Position numbers and translations under genes: made by a program. The notes beneath the pieces were generated by a model that saw nothing but the letters and a program-made list of their open reading frames with translations, did no database searches and had not been told where the DNA came from. 64,000 nt of DNA from Desulfobacterales bacterium HSG2 (GTDB lineage Bacteria > Desulfobacterota > Desulfobacteria > Desulfobacterales > 4be13), in the NCBI GenBank assembly GCA_030378035.1, contig JAUCGI010000001.1, forward strand, positions 53,447-117,446, given 5' to 3'. Position 1 is the first letter of the stretch. Each line of letters starts with the position of its first letter. This document shows positions 1 to 8,819 of this stretch, in pieces.

Positions 1-1997
1 ATCAGGTAAAGATAAGAGGCTTTCGCATCGAACTGGGAGAGGTTGAAAACAATCTGTTGAAACATCCGCTCATCAGACAGTGTTTTGTCATGCCAAGAGA
101 CTCCCGGGGTGGAAATAAGGAACTGATCGCTTATATTGTGGGAGCCGAGGGGGTGAGTGTCTCCGAACTCAGGGAACATCTCCTTCGCAGCCTGCCGGAT
201 TATATGGTTCCTGCCCGTTTTGTTCAGGTCCCCGGTTTGCCCCTCAGTTCCACTACCGGGAAGGTGGATAAAAAACTGCTTCCTGATCCGGATGACTCCG
301 AACTTGATCTCGGCACAGAATATGAGGCCCCGCGTAATGAGACCGAACAGAGACTCGCTGATATCTGGCAGGAACTGATGGGAAAACAGCGGGTCGGAAT
401 CCGTGACAATTATTTTTCCCTGGGCGGCGATTCCATAAAGGCGATTCAGGTGACATCCCGTTTGGGGCAGGAGGGCTTCAGACTCGACATCCGGAACATT
501 TTTCTATATCCCACCATTGCGGAACTGGCCCCTAATGTGGTCATAGCCGAGATCGACATTGACCAGGATCCGGTGACCGGACAGGTTCCCCTGACACCTG
601 TTCAATCCTGGTTTTTTGAGCATTTTGAACCTGCCCACAGACACCATTTTAACCAAGCCGTGATGTTTTACTCGGAGGAAGGGTTTCAGGAAGACGCGCT
701 GTCACCAGTTTTCGGAAAGATTCAGGAACACCACGACGCCATGAGAATGCGGTATCGGACAGAGGGAGATGAGATTATTCAGGAGAATTGCGGTACGGAC
801 TATCCTTTAAACTTTGAGATAAAGGATCTCAGGGATTCCGAACATGTCCCTGCCTCCAAGCAGGGATCACCGGTCTCCGAACTGGAATCTTACGCGGCCA
901 AGACTCACGCAGGCATCAGACCCGACACAGGCCCCCTGATGAAAGTGGTCTTATTTCGGATGAATGACGGGGACCGCCTCCTGATCGTGATTCATCATCT
1001 AATCATTGACGGGGTGTCATGGCGTATTTTATCCGAAGATATGGTCAGGGGATATGAACACTATGTGGCAGGCAAACCGATCCGTTTCCCTTCAAAGACC
1101 CACTCGTTCAAATATTGGGCAGAGCGGCTCCGGAAGTATGGTAAGCAAGAGGAATTGTTAAAGGAGGTTGCGTACTGGAAAGAACTGGAATCTGTCCGGG
1201 TCAGTCCGTTGCCGCGGGATAATCCGGGGGAGAACGCCTGTTTCAAGGATACTGAGACACAGGAATTTTCCCTGTCCCGGGAACATACCGGCGAGCTCCT
1301 TACCCGGGTAAATCATGCGTATCACACGGAGATTAATGATATTCTGCTGACCGCGCTGGCAAGAGCCATGAAAGTGTGGCATGGTGAAAACAGGACCCTG
1401 ATCACTCTGGAAGGACACGGAAGAGAAGCGTTGGAGGGCGTTGATATCAGCAGGACCGTGGGGTGGTTTACGAGTATCTTTCCTGTGATTCTGGAACTTC
1501 CCGACTCGGACGATCATGGTTATCAGATCAAGCATATCAAAGAATCACTCAGGAAAATCCCCGGAAAGGGAATGGGGTACGGCATATTGAAATACCTGAC
1601 CCCCGAAGATCTCAGGGAAGGTCTCTCTTTTAATCTCCAACCTCAGATCAGTTTTAACTATCTGGGGCAGTTTGATGAAGACACGGGAGGGTTGTTCCGG
1701 TTAGCCGAGGAATCACCGGGAAACCCTGTCAGCCCGGAATCAGTGATTATTCACGATCTTGAAATATCCGGCATGGTCATTCGCGGGGAGTTGCAAATCT
1801 CTGTCTGTTACAACGGTGTCTGTTACAAACCTGAGACAATCGGGATGTTTGCCGCCTCTTTTAAACAGGAGTTACTGGAGATAATAAACCATTGTCTCAA
1901 TATAAAAGATTCGGAGATCACCCCGAGTGATATTGATTATGAAGGACTCGACATAGATGAACTGGATGCTGTTTTGGATGGATTAACGGAGGGTTAG
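1..1997 (+). CDS. Nonribosomal peptide synthetase, C-terminal part (A end - carrier - epimerisation), 5' truncated by window
   Basis: The reading frame is already open at base 3 and opens with QVKIRGFRIELGEVE, the A8 core motif of NRPS adenylation domains, so the true start lies left of the window. TGKVDKK near 258-278 is core A10. The carrier domain follows with LGGDSIKAIQ; its phosphopantetheine serine is codon 432-434. From about base 585 an epimerisation domain runs to the end. It has HHLIIDGVSW at about 993 (catalytic HHxxxDxVSW), EGHGRE, TVGWFTSIFP and FNYLGQFD, the forms typical of E rather than ordinary C domains. The protein ends after an acidic tail (DIDYEGLDIDELDAVL) that looks like a donor docking segment; there is no thioesterase. 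The module should therefore present a D-configured aminoacyl or peptidyl thioester to a partner in trans, but no partner NRPS lies to the right. Function is certain at family level; the amino acid cannot be read because the specificity pocket is outside the window. Confidence 0.96.
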   Translation, partial: QVKIRGFRIELGEVENNLLKHPLIRQCFVMPRDSRGGNKELIAYIVGAEGVSVSELREHLLRSLPDYMVPARFVQVPGLPLSSTTGKVDKKLLPDPDDSELDLGTEYEAPRNETEQRLADIWQELMGKQRVGIRDNYFSLGGDSIKAIQVTSRLGQEGFRLDIRNIFLYPTIAELAPNVVIAEIDIDQDPVTGQVPLTPVQSWFFEHFEPAHRHHFNQAVMFYSEEGFQEDALSPVFGKIQEHHDAMRMRYRTEGDEIIQENCGTDYPLNFEIKDLRDSEHVPASKQGSPVSELESYAAKTHAGIRPDTGPLMKVVLFRMNDGDRLLIVIHHLIIDGVSWRILSEDMVRGYEHYVAGKPIRFPSKTHSFKYWAERLRKYGKQEELLKEVAYWKELESVRVSPLPRDNPGENACFKDTETQEFSLSREHTGELLTRVNHAYHTEINDILLTALARAMKVWHGENRTLITLEGHGREALEGVDISRTVGWFTSIFPVILELPDSDDHGYQIKHIKESLRKIPGKGMGYGILKYLTPEDLREGLSFNLQPQISFNYLGQFDEDTGGLFRLAEESPGNPVSPESVIIHDLEISGMVIRGELQISVCYNGVCYKPETIGMFAASFKQELLEIINHCLNIKDSEITPSDIDYEGLDIDELDAVLDGLTEG

Positions 1998-2020
1998 GTA
2001 CTTTGTTTATGCTTGTGCTG

Positions 2021-2041
2021 GCACGATTTGGAAAATCGTGC
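2021..2041 (+). terminator. Hairpin after the NRPS gene, possible terminator
   Basis: A perfect 9-bp stem GCACGATTT / AAATCGTGC with loop GGA lies 24 bases after the NRPS stop and is followed by CTACTTTGTTT. The T-tract is interrupted, so it may be a weak terminator or attenuator before the methyltransferase gene. The sequence TACTTTGTTTATG occurs on both sides of the hairpin as a short direct repeat. Confidence 0.4.
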
Positions 2042-2085
2042 TACTTTGTTTATGGTACCCGACACGTTTTAGGAGGCATTTGAGA

Positions 2086-2850
2086 ATGTTTCATCTGATA
2101 GAACAAAAAATAAAGGACAAAATTATCAAAACAGCCATTGAACTGCTTGAAGATGAATCTTTAAGACGCAGTTTATGGAATGCTGTAAAAAAAACTCCGC
2201 CGACTGATGATTATTCCACCCCGTATGCTTCATTGAGAATAAGCGACAAGCTTTTTGAAATTGCAACGTATGAAACTGCAAAATATGTGATGGAGAATCT
2301 TATATCTTCCGCACAGGTTTTCAATTATAAAAAAGATATGCTCAGATTTTTTGCATCAGAGGCGAATCCCGACGGTCTTTTTCTTGAATTTGGTGTGGCA
2401 GAGGGATTCTCAGTAAATATAATAGCGGAAAGCATATCCGGAACAGTTCACGGGTTCGATTCCTTTCAGGGTCTGCCCGAAGACTGGGGGCCTTGTCCGT
2501 CAGGGACTTTTTCAACTAACGGAATTCTTCCCAAAGTTCGTGACAATGTACAGTTGCATGTCGGCATGTTTGAAGATACATTGCCTGAATTCATAAAACA
2601 TCACAAAGAACCTGTATCATTTCTTCATATTGATTCCGATATCTACTCTGCAGCCAGAACAGTGCTGTTTACACTTCATGAGCAAATCGTCAGCGGCACA
2701 ATCATTCAGTTTGATGAGTATTTCAACTATCCTGGTTGGAAACAGCATGAATATAAGGCATTTCAGGAGTTTGTTGCGGAATTTGATCTGAACTACAGCT
2801 ATATGGGCTATAATGACAATGCCTTTGCTGTAACCGTCAGAATCATATAA
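2086..2850 (+). CDS. TylF/MycF-like SAM-dependent O-methyltransferase
   Basis: A class I methyltransferase of about 255 residues. The start at 2086 is chosen because AGGAGG sits at 2071-2076; the open frame extends upstream without a ribosome site. The SAM-binding loop is LEFGVAEGFSVN (about residues 99-110), then HGFDSFQGLPEDW, which is the TylF/macrocin O-methyltransferase family pattern (substrate-lid and GLPE motifs). HIDSDIYSA and IIQFDEYFNYPGW near the C-terminus supply the acidic metal ligands known in that family. Members methylate sugar or other hydroxyls on secondary metabolites. The position directly after an NRPS gene suggests tailoring of the product or methylation of a hydroxymalonyl unit made by the fkb-like genes downstream; that substrate assignment is inference. 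Family call is strong, substrate unknown. Confidence 0.85.
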   Translation: MFHLIEQKIKDKIIKTAIELLEDESLRRSLWNAVKKTPPTDDYSTPYASLRISDKLFEIATYETAKYVMENLISSAQVFNYKKDMLRFFASEANPDGLFLEFGVAEGFSVNIIAESISGTVHGFDSFQGLPEDWGPCPSGTFSTNGILPKVRDNVQLHVGMFEDTLPEFIKHHKEPVSFLHIDSDIYSAARTVLFTLHEQIVSGTIIQFDEYFNYPGWKQHEYKAFQEFVAEFDLNYSYMGYNDNAFAVTVRII

Positions 2851-2910
2851 AATGCGGACGACTTAACCTTGATAAGGGACTAAACAATAATATCTTTAAG
2901 GCTACCAATC

Positions 2911-3030
2911 TAAAGCGAGACAGCTTGTGTCAGACCACGAAAGACACGAAAAGACACGAAAAACTTACGTCCCTGTTTCCTGTTTCGTGTGTTTCGTGGT
3001 ATGAATTATTACAAAAAATGTCCCGCTTTA
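2911..3030. repeat. Palindromic intergenic element (TAAAGCG ends, 120 bp)
   Basis: Ends TAAAGCGAGACA (2911-2922) and TGTCCCGCTTTA (3019-3030) are inverted repeats with one mismatch. Inside, ACCACGAAAGACACGAAA pairs with TTTCGTGTGTTTCGTGGT. No flanking duplication is visible. It is followed at about 3066-3092 by four tandem copies of a 7-bp unit close to CAAATTT, just before the next ribosome site. Confidence 0.6.
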
Positions 3031-3106
3031 TGCTGATAGCCATCTTTAAAAAGGAGGTAAAGTCAAATTTCAAATTTCAAATTTCAAATTTACATAGGAG
3101 AACAAA

Positions 3107-4087
3107 ATGAGACGATTCTTTAAATACCCACTCTTTTTCTTTCTGTGTGTTATAATCGTCGTTCCTGCTTGGGCGCAAACATCAGATCAATCCGCCCCGA
3201 CAGAAACCAACGATTCCGAATCTGAAACACAGAAGAAAAAAGATCAGGATTTGGGCAGATGGTGGAAGAGAAGCCCTTTGTCTTATGATCCCATCCCCTC
3301 ACAATTTTTGTATCATTTTGAGGCGAGTTATTTCTACTCTCAGTCGGAAGGCAATTTTAACAAGGACAATCATCTGATTAACACAGGCATAACTCTGAGA
3401 AAGCAGCGGTTTACCAATATCCTTAGCTACAGTTTCGATAAGAGAAATTCGTCCAGGCCAATTTCCACAAGTGTCACAGTCAATGAGGATGGCAGTGTTT
3501 CCATCGGAGAAGCAACTTTGGATCTCAGATATTCCAAATCTCATAACCTGTCCAACCATCTCTTATACGCTCTCACAAAACGATTTTACCTGGGAGCCGG
3601 AATAGAATGGGTAAGAGATGATCTTCAAGATATTGAGAACAGATATATTTACTTTTTTGGCCCAGGCTGCCGGGTTATTAACACATCGGAATTTTCACTG
3701 ACGCTGTTCGGCGCGTATGGCTACGAAGAATTGGAATACACCGATGCTTACAATGATCTCATGGGAGGCCTGGCTTTGAAATATAACGTCCTCGATGAAT
3801 TGGATACAGGCGTTTCGAGATCCGACAATGCCTATTTTGCCATGAATACCCGATGGCAGGCAACCGATTCTCTGGAATTTTTTCAGGACGCCGGGATTGT
3901 CATAAATCTTGAAAAACAGGAGAACAGGTATATATGGCGATGGGAACTGAGCATAGGGGCTAATTATAAGATTTACAAATATTTGTATTTAACTGCCAAG
4001 TTTGAAGAAGAATATAATAAAGACCCGGCGATTGGTGTCAGAAAGAGAGACCAGGCAACAAACATCGGAATAAAACTGGTCTTCTGA
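3107..4087 (+). CDS. Outer-membrane beta-barrel protein, DUF481-like
   Basis: 326 residues, ribosome site AGGAG at 3096-3100. A signal peptide covers residues 1-23 (hydrophobic run, cleavage after AWA), then an acidic Ser/Thr/Glu-rich linker and a body of alternating polar/aromatic strands (FEASYFYSQSEGNF, NTGITLRKQRFTNILSYSF, LFGAYGYEELEY) ending in a terminal strand NIGIKLVF with aromatic last residue, as expected for an outer-membrane barrel recognised by the Bam machinery. Spacing and strand pattern resemble the DUF481 family, but no diagnostic motif can be seen, so the family name is tentative. It lies between biosynthetic genes and might be an outer-membrane partner for export or resistance; that is speculation. 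Confidence 0.6.
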   Translation: MRRFFKYPLFFFLCVIIVVPAWAQTSDQSAPTETNDSESETQKKKDQDLGRWWKRSPLSYDPIPSQFLYHFEASYFYSQSEGNFNKDNHLINTGITLRKQRFTNILSYSFDKRNSSRPISTSVTVNEDGSVSIGEATLDLRYSKSHNLSNHLLYALTKRFYLGAGIEWVRDDLQDIENRYIYFFGPGCRVINTSEFSLTLFGAYGYEELEYTDAYNDLMGGLALKYNVLDELDTGVSRSDNAYFAMNTRWQATDSLEFFQDAGIVINLEKQENRYIWRWELSIGANYKIYKYLYLTAKFEEEYNKDPAIGVRKRDQATNIGIKLVF

Positions 4088-4092
4088 TGCCT

Positions 4093-4225
4093 ATTCCCTT
4101 GAACTTGAACTTGAACTTGAACTTGAACTTGAACTTGAACATCACCTCCTTGGCTGAAAATAAAAAAATTTGTTCACGTTCAAGTTTACGTTCACGTTCA
4201 TGTTCATGTTTACATTTACGTCAAA
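4093..4225. repeat. Hexanucleotide mirror hairpin (TTGAAC arms)
   Basis: Left arm: about seven copies of TTGAAC at 4098-4140. Right arm: degenerate GTTCAA / GTTCAC / GTTTAC units at 4175-4220, approximately the reverse complement. The transcript would fold into a long hairpin just upstream of the ribosome site of the next gene. Short open frames through it encode only Leu-Asn repeats and are not real genes. Confidence 0.75.
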
Positions 4226-4247
4226 ACACAGAAAAAAGGAGAAAAAA

Positions 4248-5975
4248 ATGGAGAAAAATCAAAACCGATTTTCAAAGGGCCTGAATTTTTTCTGGGTAAT
4301 AATCATTACCGCCATGATGCTTTTGGGCTGCGGAGATGATGGTGAGGACGGCACGGACGGCACGGATGGCACGAACGGCGTCTGTGTTGAAAGCCCCAGG
4401 TTGAAAAGCGGACTCTTTCTGGACAGTGCGGTTCAGGGATTGTCTTATGTTTCGGGAAGCTTGTCCGGATCAACCGATCAGGACGGTCTTTATGCTTATG
4501 AGGAAGGGACAACCGTCACATTCAGAATCGGCGACATTGTAATAGGCGATAATGTGTCTGTCAAAGCCACAATGACGCCTTTGGACCTGGTCCCGGGCGC
4601 ACAGAGTTATAAAGATGCTACCGTCACCAACATTCTCAGATTCCTTCAGACAATTGATGATGACCTGAATCCGGATAACGGTATTCTGCTTCAGGAAGAG
4701 ATCGGAAAAAATGAATCGCTTGATTTTACGTTGTCCCAGGAGGAGTTTGCAGATGCTGCGGAATCACTGATAGACAGAATTTTCCCGGATCAGCGGGACC
4801 TCGTCTCGGCGGAAGATGCGCAGCAGCATTTCAGACTCACACTGCTGAACATTCCGGGTTCGGATATTGATCTGGAGATGCGGCAGTTGATCAGTGAAAC
4901 CGTGGAAACATACGATATCCCGGGTGCGGTAATGGTCATCGTAACACCTGACGGGCTGGAATGGACAGGAAGAAGCGGTGTCTCCGATGTGATAAACGAC
5001 ACCAGTCTGACAATAAGCACCAAATTCCGCTCAGGAAGTGTCACAAAATCATTTACAGGAATGACAATTGCCCAACTGGTTCAGGAGGGCGTGCTCAGTC
5101 TTGATGATTCATTGGAAACATGGCTTCCCGGGGTCGTGCCTTCTCCGACTCCCCAAGAGGATGCGTCCGGAGAATATACCGGTTACAATGCAAACCATAT
5201 CACAATCCGCAACCTGCTGCATCATACCTCCGGTTTGTTCAGTTTCACAGACGATATGGGTTTTCTCATGTCTTACTATACCGAACCCGAAACGCAGATG
5301 ACCCCGCAGGAATTGGTGGATATTGCCGTCAGTTATTCCCCTTTGTCTTATCCTGAAAATCCGGAATTTCATTATTCAAACACGAATTATGTGCTTCTGG
5401 GCATGATAATCGAGGAAGCAACCGGGAATTCTTGGGAATCAGAAGTCCGACGGCGTTTTACCGAACCTCTCGGACTTTACGATACGATCGTTCCGGAAAC
5501 CGGAGAAACTGTTATGCCTGACAGATATTCGCACGGATATGTTGACTTGCATGAAGACACCGGCGGCGTTATCGGCGAGGAAAATATTCTGGTAGATTAT
5601 TCTGTGCTTGATCCGTCTCTGACGTGGGCATCAGGAAATATTATCTCCACGCCGGCGGATATGGCGCAATGGATCAGGGCTGTTGCAGAAGGGGAGTTGC
5701 TCGATGCAGAGAATCAGAATATGATGATGACAGATATGTATCTTATGGAGACAGCTCCCATTGAATATGGTTACGGTATTACGGAGAACCTCTCTTACGG
5801 ACTTATCGGACACAAGGGACATATTATCGGGTATGACAGCGCCATGCAGTACCACCAGGAGACCCGCACTGTCATTGCGGTAACTTCGAACAGGAATCTT
5901 CCGGGAGGAGAGAGTGTCCAAAATGTCATACTTCTTGAAGCCTTAGACATCCTCCTTGATCGGACAGACTCGTGA
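4248..5975 (+). CDS. Secreted lipoprotein serine hydrolase, class C beta-lactamase / S12 peptidase family
   Basis: 575 residues from ATG 4248, preceded by AAAAAGGAG; a longer frame from 4170 would run through the hexamer repeat and lacks a ribosome site. A hydrophobic N-terminus ends in lipobox LLGC (Cys about 28), then a short collagen-like G-x-D/N-G run. Residues about 45-210 are an accessory domain (GLFLDSAVQGLSY, FRIGDIVIG, DDDLNPDNG). Residues about 215-570 are the PF00144 fold with SVTK (nucleophile, about 264), YSN (about 375) and HKG (about 521). Such enzymes hydrolyse peptides or esters or cleave D-amino-acid bonds (S12 family; ClbP is a known periplasmic prodrug peptidase of this fold). 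Lipoprotein targeting puts it outside the cytoplasm. A role in maturation of, or resistance to, the NRPS product is inferred from context only. Confidence 0.88.
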   Translation: MEKNQNRFSKGLNFFWVIIITAMMLLGCGDDGEDGTDGTDGTNGVCVESPRLKSGLFLDSAVQGLSYVSGSLSGSTDQDGLYAYEEGTTVTFRIGDIVIGDNVSVKATMTPLDLVPGAQSYKDATVTNILRFLQTIDDDLNPDNGILLQEEIGKNESLDFTLSQEEFADAAESLIDRIFPDQRDLVSAEDAQQHFRLTLLNIPGSDIDLEMRQLISETVETYDIPGAVMVIVTPDGLEWTGRSGVSDVINDTSLTISTKFRSGSVTKSFTGMTIAQLVQEGVLSLDDSLETWLPGVVPSPTPQEDASGEYTGYNANHITIRNLLHHTSGLFSFTDDMGFLMSYYTEPETQMTPQELVDIAVSYSPLSYPENPEFHYSNTNYVLLGMIIEEATGNSWESEVRRRFTEPLGLYDTIVPETGETVMPDRYSHGYVDLHEDTGGVIGEENILVDYSVLDPSLTWASGNIISTPADMAQWIRAVAEGELLDAENQNMMMTDMYLMETAPIEYGYGITENLSYGLIGHKGHIIGYDSAMQYHQETRTVIAVTSNRNLPGGESVQNVILLEALDILLDRTDS

Positions 5976-5989
5976 AGACTTCCGGATAA

Positions 5990-6157
5990 ATAATTTCGGG
6001 TGTGTCCCACCTCCACCTGTCATTCCGGGCAGAACTGAAAAAATGGGACATTTTTTCAGTTCCAACCCGGAATCCACCGCCGTCGAAGTCGGAAAATGTC
6101 CGCATTTCAGTTTGACCGGAATGACATGACGGGTAGATGGGACACACCCATAATTTC
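5990..6157. repeat. MITE family C copy 1 with 8-bp target duplication
   Basis: Element 5998-6149 (152 bp) begins GGGTGTGTCCCA and ends with TGGGACACACCC. It is bounded on both sides by ATAATTTC (5990-5997 and 6150-6157), an exact 8-bp target-site duplication. Inside is the palindrome TGTCATTCCGGGC ... ACCCGGAATCCA that recurs across the window. A dimeric copy is at 61461-61742. Confidence 0.85.
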
Positions 6158-6261
6158 ACTGCGTTCTCAGGCAGTTGGAGTATTGCTTTATACACCTTCC
6201 TCCCTGACGCCTTGTGAAATTTAATTATCTGAAAATCTGTAAATCATAAGGAGATAGAAAA

Positions 6262-7989
6262 ATGAAGAATAAGTCACATCATTTTCTTAAGTATTTCCGC
6301 ATTATCTGCATAATAACCGCCCTAATGTTCTTTGCGTCCGGCTGCGCTGATGACGGTAAGGAGGGTGAAGCTGGCAGAGACGGAAGGGATTGCAACTGCA
6401 CGGCCGATACGAGCCAGGTAAGGCAGGGTGTTTTTCTTGACAGCGCGGTTGAAGGTCTGGAATACGAGTCCGGGGATCAGTTCGGTATCACCGACAAATA
6501 CGGAAGTTTCTGGTACGAAGCCGGAAAAAGCGTCACTTTCAGAATCGGGGATATTTTGCTCGGCGAGGCATTGGCCAACACGGAAATGACCCCGATAGAT
6601 ATGGTCACAGGATCTGTCACTTACAAAAATCCGACGGTCACGAATATGGTCAGATTTCTTCAGACCCTTGATGAAGACCTGAATCCGGATAACGGAATTC
6701 GTATCCCCGAAGGCGCGGGACAGGGTAAAACAATAGATTTCAATTTGGCATCAGAGGATTTTGCGTATGAAGCTGAGTACCTTGTGGATGAAATATTTTC
6801 AAACCAGAGAGACCTTGTATCCACAGAGGACGCCAGACAGCACTTCAGGCTCACATTATTATCCGTTCCAGGTTCCGAAATTGATCTGAAGCTTCACCAA
6901 CTGCTGGATGAGACGATTCAGGCTCATGGTTTTCCAGGGGGGATCATGGCAATATTAACACCATCAGGGGAAGAATGGGTCAGGACAAGCGGGGTTTCCG
7001 ATATGGAAACCGGGGAGGAATTGGATCGGTATTCAAGAATACGAATCGGCAGCATCACCAAAACTTTCGCGGGAATGACTGTCGCCCAACTGGTTCAGGA
7101 AGGCAAACTGAGCATGGAAGATACGCTTGAATACTGGCTGCCCGGTGTCGTGCCTTCTCCGACTCCCCAAGAGGAGGCATCAGGAACCTATACCGGATAT
7201 AATGCAAAAAAAATAACGATTCGCCATCTGTTGCAGCATACAACCGGTTTATACAACTTTACCGGGCCTGAAGAGATGCAGTGGAATATACTTTTTTATA
7301 CGGATAGGCAGATGACCCCGAGCGAGCTTATCGATATAGCCATGGAGGGAGAACCGCTGTCCTATCCTGAAAACCCGGAATGGCATTATTCCAATACGAA
7401 CTATGTGCTCCTGGGAATGATCATTGAAAAAGTGACCGGAAATACTTATGAAGAAGAAGTTCACCGGCGTTTCATAGAACCGTTGGGACTGACTTTCACG
7501 AATGTTCCGGAAACAGGCGACCTCTCCTTTCCAGGCGAATATGCCCATGGATATTTTGACTTGCTTGAAGCGTCTGAAGGCGAAATCGGTGCGGCAGGTT
7601 ATCTTGTGGATATCAGCGAGATCGATCCGTCTCTGACATGGTCATCCGGGAATATAATTTCAACGCCTGCGGATCTGGCAAGGTGGGTTAAGGCCATAGC
7701 AGAAGGCGAGTTATTCGATGAGACGCATCAGGAAGCCCTGCTCACGGATGTGTTCAGAATGTCGGAAACTTCACCGCTCTCTTATAGTTACGGTATTGCA
7801 AGAAACGATGATTCAAATATTTTGGGCCACAGAGGACAGATTCCGGGATATGACACTGCCATGTTCTATCATTTGGGAATCAATACCTCGATAGCTGTCA
7901 CTGTGACCCAGAGGATTCCCTCTAAAACGGGAGATGCTCAGATCCTGATTCTCAATGATGCAATGAATATACTGCTTGGAACCGATTAA
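6262..7989 (+). CDS. Secreted lipoprotein serine hydrolase, paralogue of the upstream gene
   Basis: Also 575 residues, with AAGGAG just before ATG 6262. The lipobox is ASGC, followed by DDGKEGEAGRDGRDC; the accessory domain (GVFLDSAVEGLEY, FRIGDILLG, DEDLNPDNG) and the beta-lactamase-like fold follow in the same order as in the gene at 4248. Catalytic motifs are SITK (about 264), YSN (about 375, in HYSNTNYVLLGMII, identical to the paralogue) and HRG (about 522). The pair is a tandem duplication whose copies have since diverged, now separated by a 152-bp MITE. The collagen-like linker is the least conserved part. Reaction is hydrolysis through an acyl-enzyme; substrate unknown. Two secreted copies beside an NRPS that ends in an epimerisation domain fit a D-peptide-directed activity, which is inference. 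Confidence 0.88.
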   Translation: MKNKSHHFLKYFRIICIITALMFFASGCADDGKEGEAGRDGRDCNCTADTSQVRQGVFLDSAVEGLEYESGDQFGITDKYGSFWYEAGKSVTFRIGDILLGEALANTEMTPIDMVTGSVTYKNPTVTNMVRFLQTLDEDLNPDNGIRIPEGAGQGKTIDFNLASEDFAYEAEYLVDEIFSNQRDLVSTEDARQHFRLTLLSVPGSEIDLKLHQLLDETIQAHGFPGGIMAILTPSGEEWVRTSGVSDMETGEELDRYSRIRIGSITKTFAGMTVAQLVQEGKLSMEDTLEYWLPGVVPSPTPQEEASGTYTGYNAKKITIRHLLQHTTGLYNFTGPEEMQWNILFYTDRQMTPSELIDIAMEGEPLSYPENPEWHYSNTNYVLLGMIIEKVTGNTYEEEVHRRFIEPLGLTFTNVPETGDLSFPGEYAHGYFDLLEASEGEIGAAGYLVDISEIDPSLTWSSGNIISTPADLARWVKAIAEGELFDETHQEALLTDVFRMSETSPLSYSYGIARNDDSNILGHRGQIPGYDTAMFYHLGINTSIAVTVTQRIPSKTGDAQILILNDAMNILLGTD

Positions 7990-8112
7990 GCACCTCGGGA
8001 AGATATCATCATCGACACGGTTCTGGCAGGCCGGACTTCAAATTCAGAGTTGTGCTACAGTCATGATTGATGAATTGCAGATCGTCTAGCCCGTCAGGGC
8101 TTATGAGAATAG

Positions 8113-8132
8113 CCCGGCAGTTTACTGCCGGG
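8113..8132 (+). promoter_or_regulatory. Hairpin immediately upstream of the antitoxin ribosome site
   Basis: Perfect 8-bp inverted repeat CCCGGCAG / CTGCCGGG with TTTA loop, directly followed by the AAGGAGG ribosome site of the antitoxin gene. It could be the autoregulatory operator or an RNA hairpin controlling translation. Confidence 0.4.
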
Positions 8133-8144
8133 AAGGAGGTTTTT

Positions 8145-8333
8145 ATGCCTGAAATGACAATCAGCATACCGGTCAATGAGATTGCCAGAATGATTAGGGC
8201 AATGAACAAGCAGGAGGTTGAGACCCTGCTCACGCTTCTGACAGAGGAGGGTACCGAACTTCTTAAGCGTAAAAGGGAGATTGAGTCAGGAAAAGTAAGA
8301 TTGCTAACCAGGGACGAAGTTTTCGATGTATAA
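8145..8333 (+). CDS. Small antitoxin-like protein of a RelE-type toxin-antitoxin pair
   Basis: 62 residues from ATG 8145, chosen because AAGGAGG lies at about 8133-8139. The sequence MPEMTISIPVNEIARMIRAM ... LLTRDEVFDV shows the usual antitoxin layout: short N-terminal segment, amphipathic helix, then an E-S-G-K-V-R-x-L-T-R-D-E-V-F tail common in antitoxins paired with RelE/ParE toxins. The next frame, beginning MYKDEYYPKV at 8328, overlaps its stop codon, the coupling typical of these pairs. That toxin is broken, so this is probably an orphan antitoxin. Family assignment is by pattern and neighbour. Confidence 0.6.
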   Translation: MPEMTISIPVNEIARMIRAMNKQEVETLLTLLTEEGTELLKRKREIESGKVRLLTRDEVFDV

Positions 8334-8384
8334 AGACGAATATTATCCCAAGGTAAAATTTCAAGAGGTAAAATTTGTTATCTG
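8328..8384 (+). pseudogene. RelE-type toxin, N-terminal fragment
   Basis: ATG 8328 overlaps the antitoxin stop. It reads MYKDEYYPKVKFQEVKFVI then stops. The first ten residues match the start of a second fragment at 9470, where the same DNA (AAAGACGAATATTATCCCAA) continues into a recognisable toxin body. The gene was split here and the intervening 1.1 kb is foreign. Confidence 0.6.
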
Positions 8385-8386
8385 AT

Positions 8387-8542
8387 GAAAATAGCTGATT
8401 ATAACGTCTTTTGGGGAGCAGGGTGGATTCCGGGTCAAAAATGATAAAAATCCTGCCGATTTTTATCATTTTTGCCCGGAATGACAGGGTTGGAGCCTCT
8501 GAAAACGAAGTTCCCCAAAAGGCGTTATAATCAGGAAAATAG
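8387..8542. repeat. MITE family B copy 1 with 8-bp target duplication
   Basis: Element 8395-8534 (140 bp) starts CTGATTATAACG and ends CGTTATAATCAG. It is flanked by GAAAATAG at 8387-8394 and 8535-8542, an exact 8-bp target duplication. The centre is the GGATTCCGGGTC ... GCCCGGAATGACA palindrome with AT-rich inner stem. Confidence 0.9.
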
Positions 8543-8819
8543 CAGAACAACGCTCAGACCGGGTAAAAGAAACTGCAAGCATATTGCCAAGCATTTAAAA
8601 GACTTTCAGGAACTGGATCCGGACATGACTTTGGATGATATTATTGATCTGGGAATTGAAATTGCAATCGATGTCAGGAATTATTTTAAGACCAAAGGCG
8701 ATAACATGGCATTCGGAAAAACAGTAAAGGTCGGAGGTAAAACCGTGAATGTGAGAGCTGTTCTCAATAAGAACAGACGCCTCCGTACTGTTTTTATCGA
8801 AAAGGAGGGATCATGCTGA
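8535..8819 (+). pseudogene. Remnant of a polymorphic-toxin-like C-terminal domain
   Basis: An open frame enters from the MITE and continues with CKHIAKHLKDFQELDPDM, DDIIDLGIEIA and KTVKVGGKTVNVRAVLNKNR. The layout (helical K-H-I-x-K-H entry, then beta hairpins) resembles detached C-terminal toxin domains of contact-dependent or Rhs-type systems; I do not recognise the exact family. The original start is lost at the MITE insertion (the only ATG, 8472, lies inside the element). The stop overlaps the start of the next gene in ATGCTGA, as in toxin-immunity pairs. Function is inference. Confidence 0.4.

Noticed and set aside
4248..7989. Penicillin-binding-protein-type thioesterase (trans-cyclase) for the NRPS
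   Set aside because: Attractive because the NRPS ends in an E domain, but both proteins have lipoprotein signals and would not meet a cytoplasmic carrier protein.
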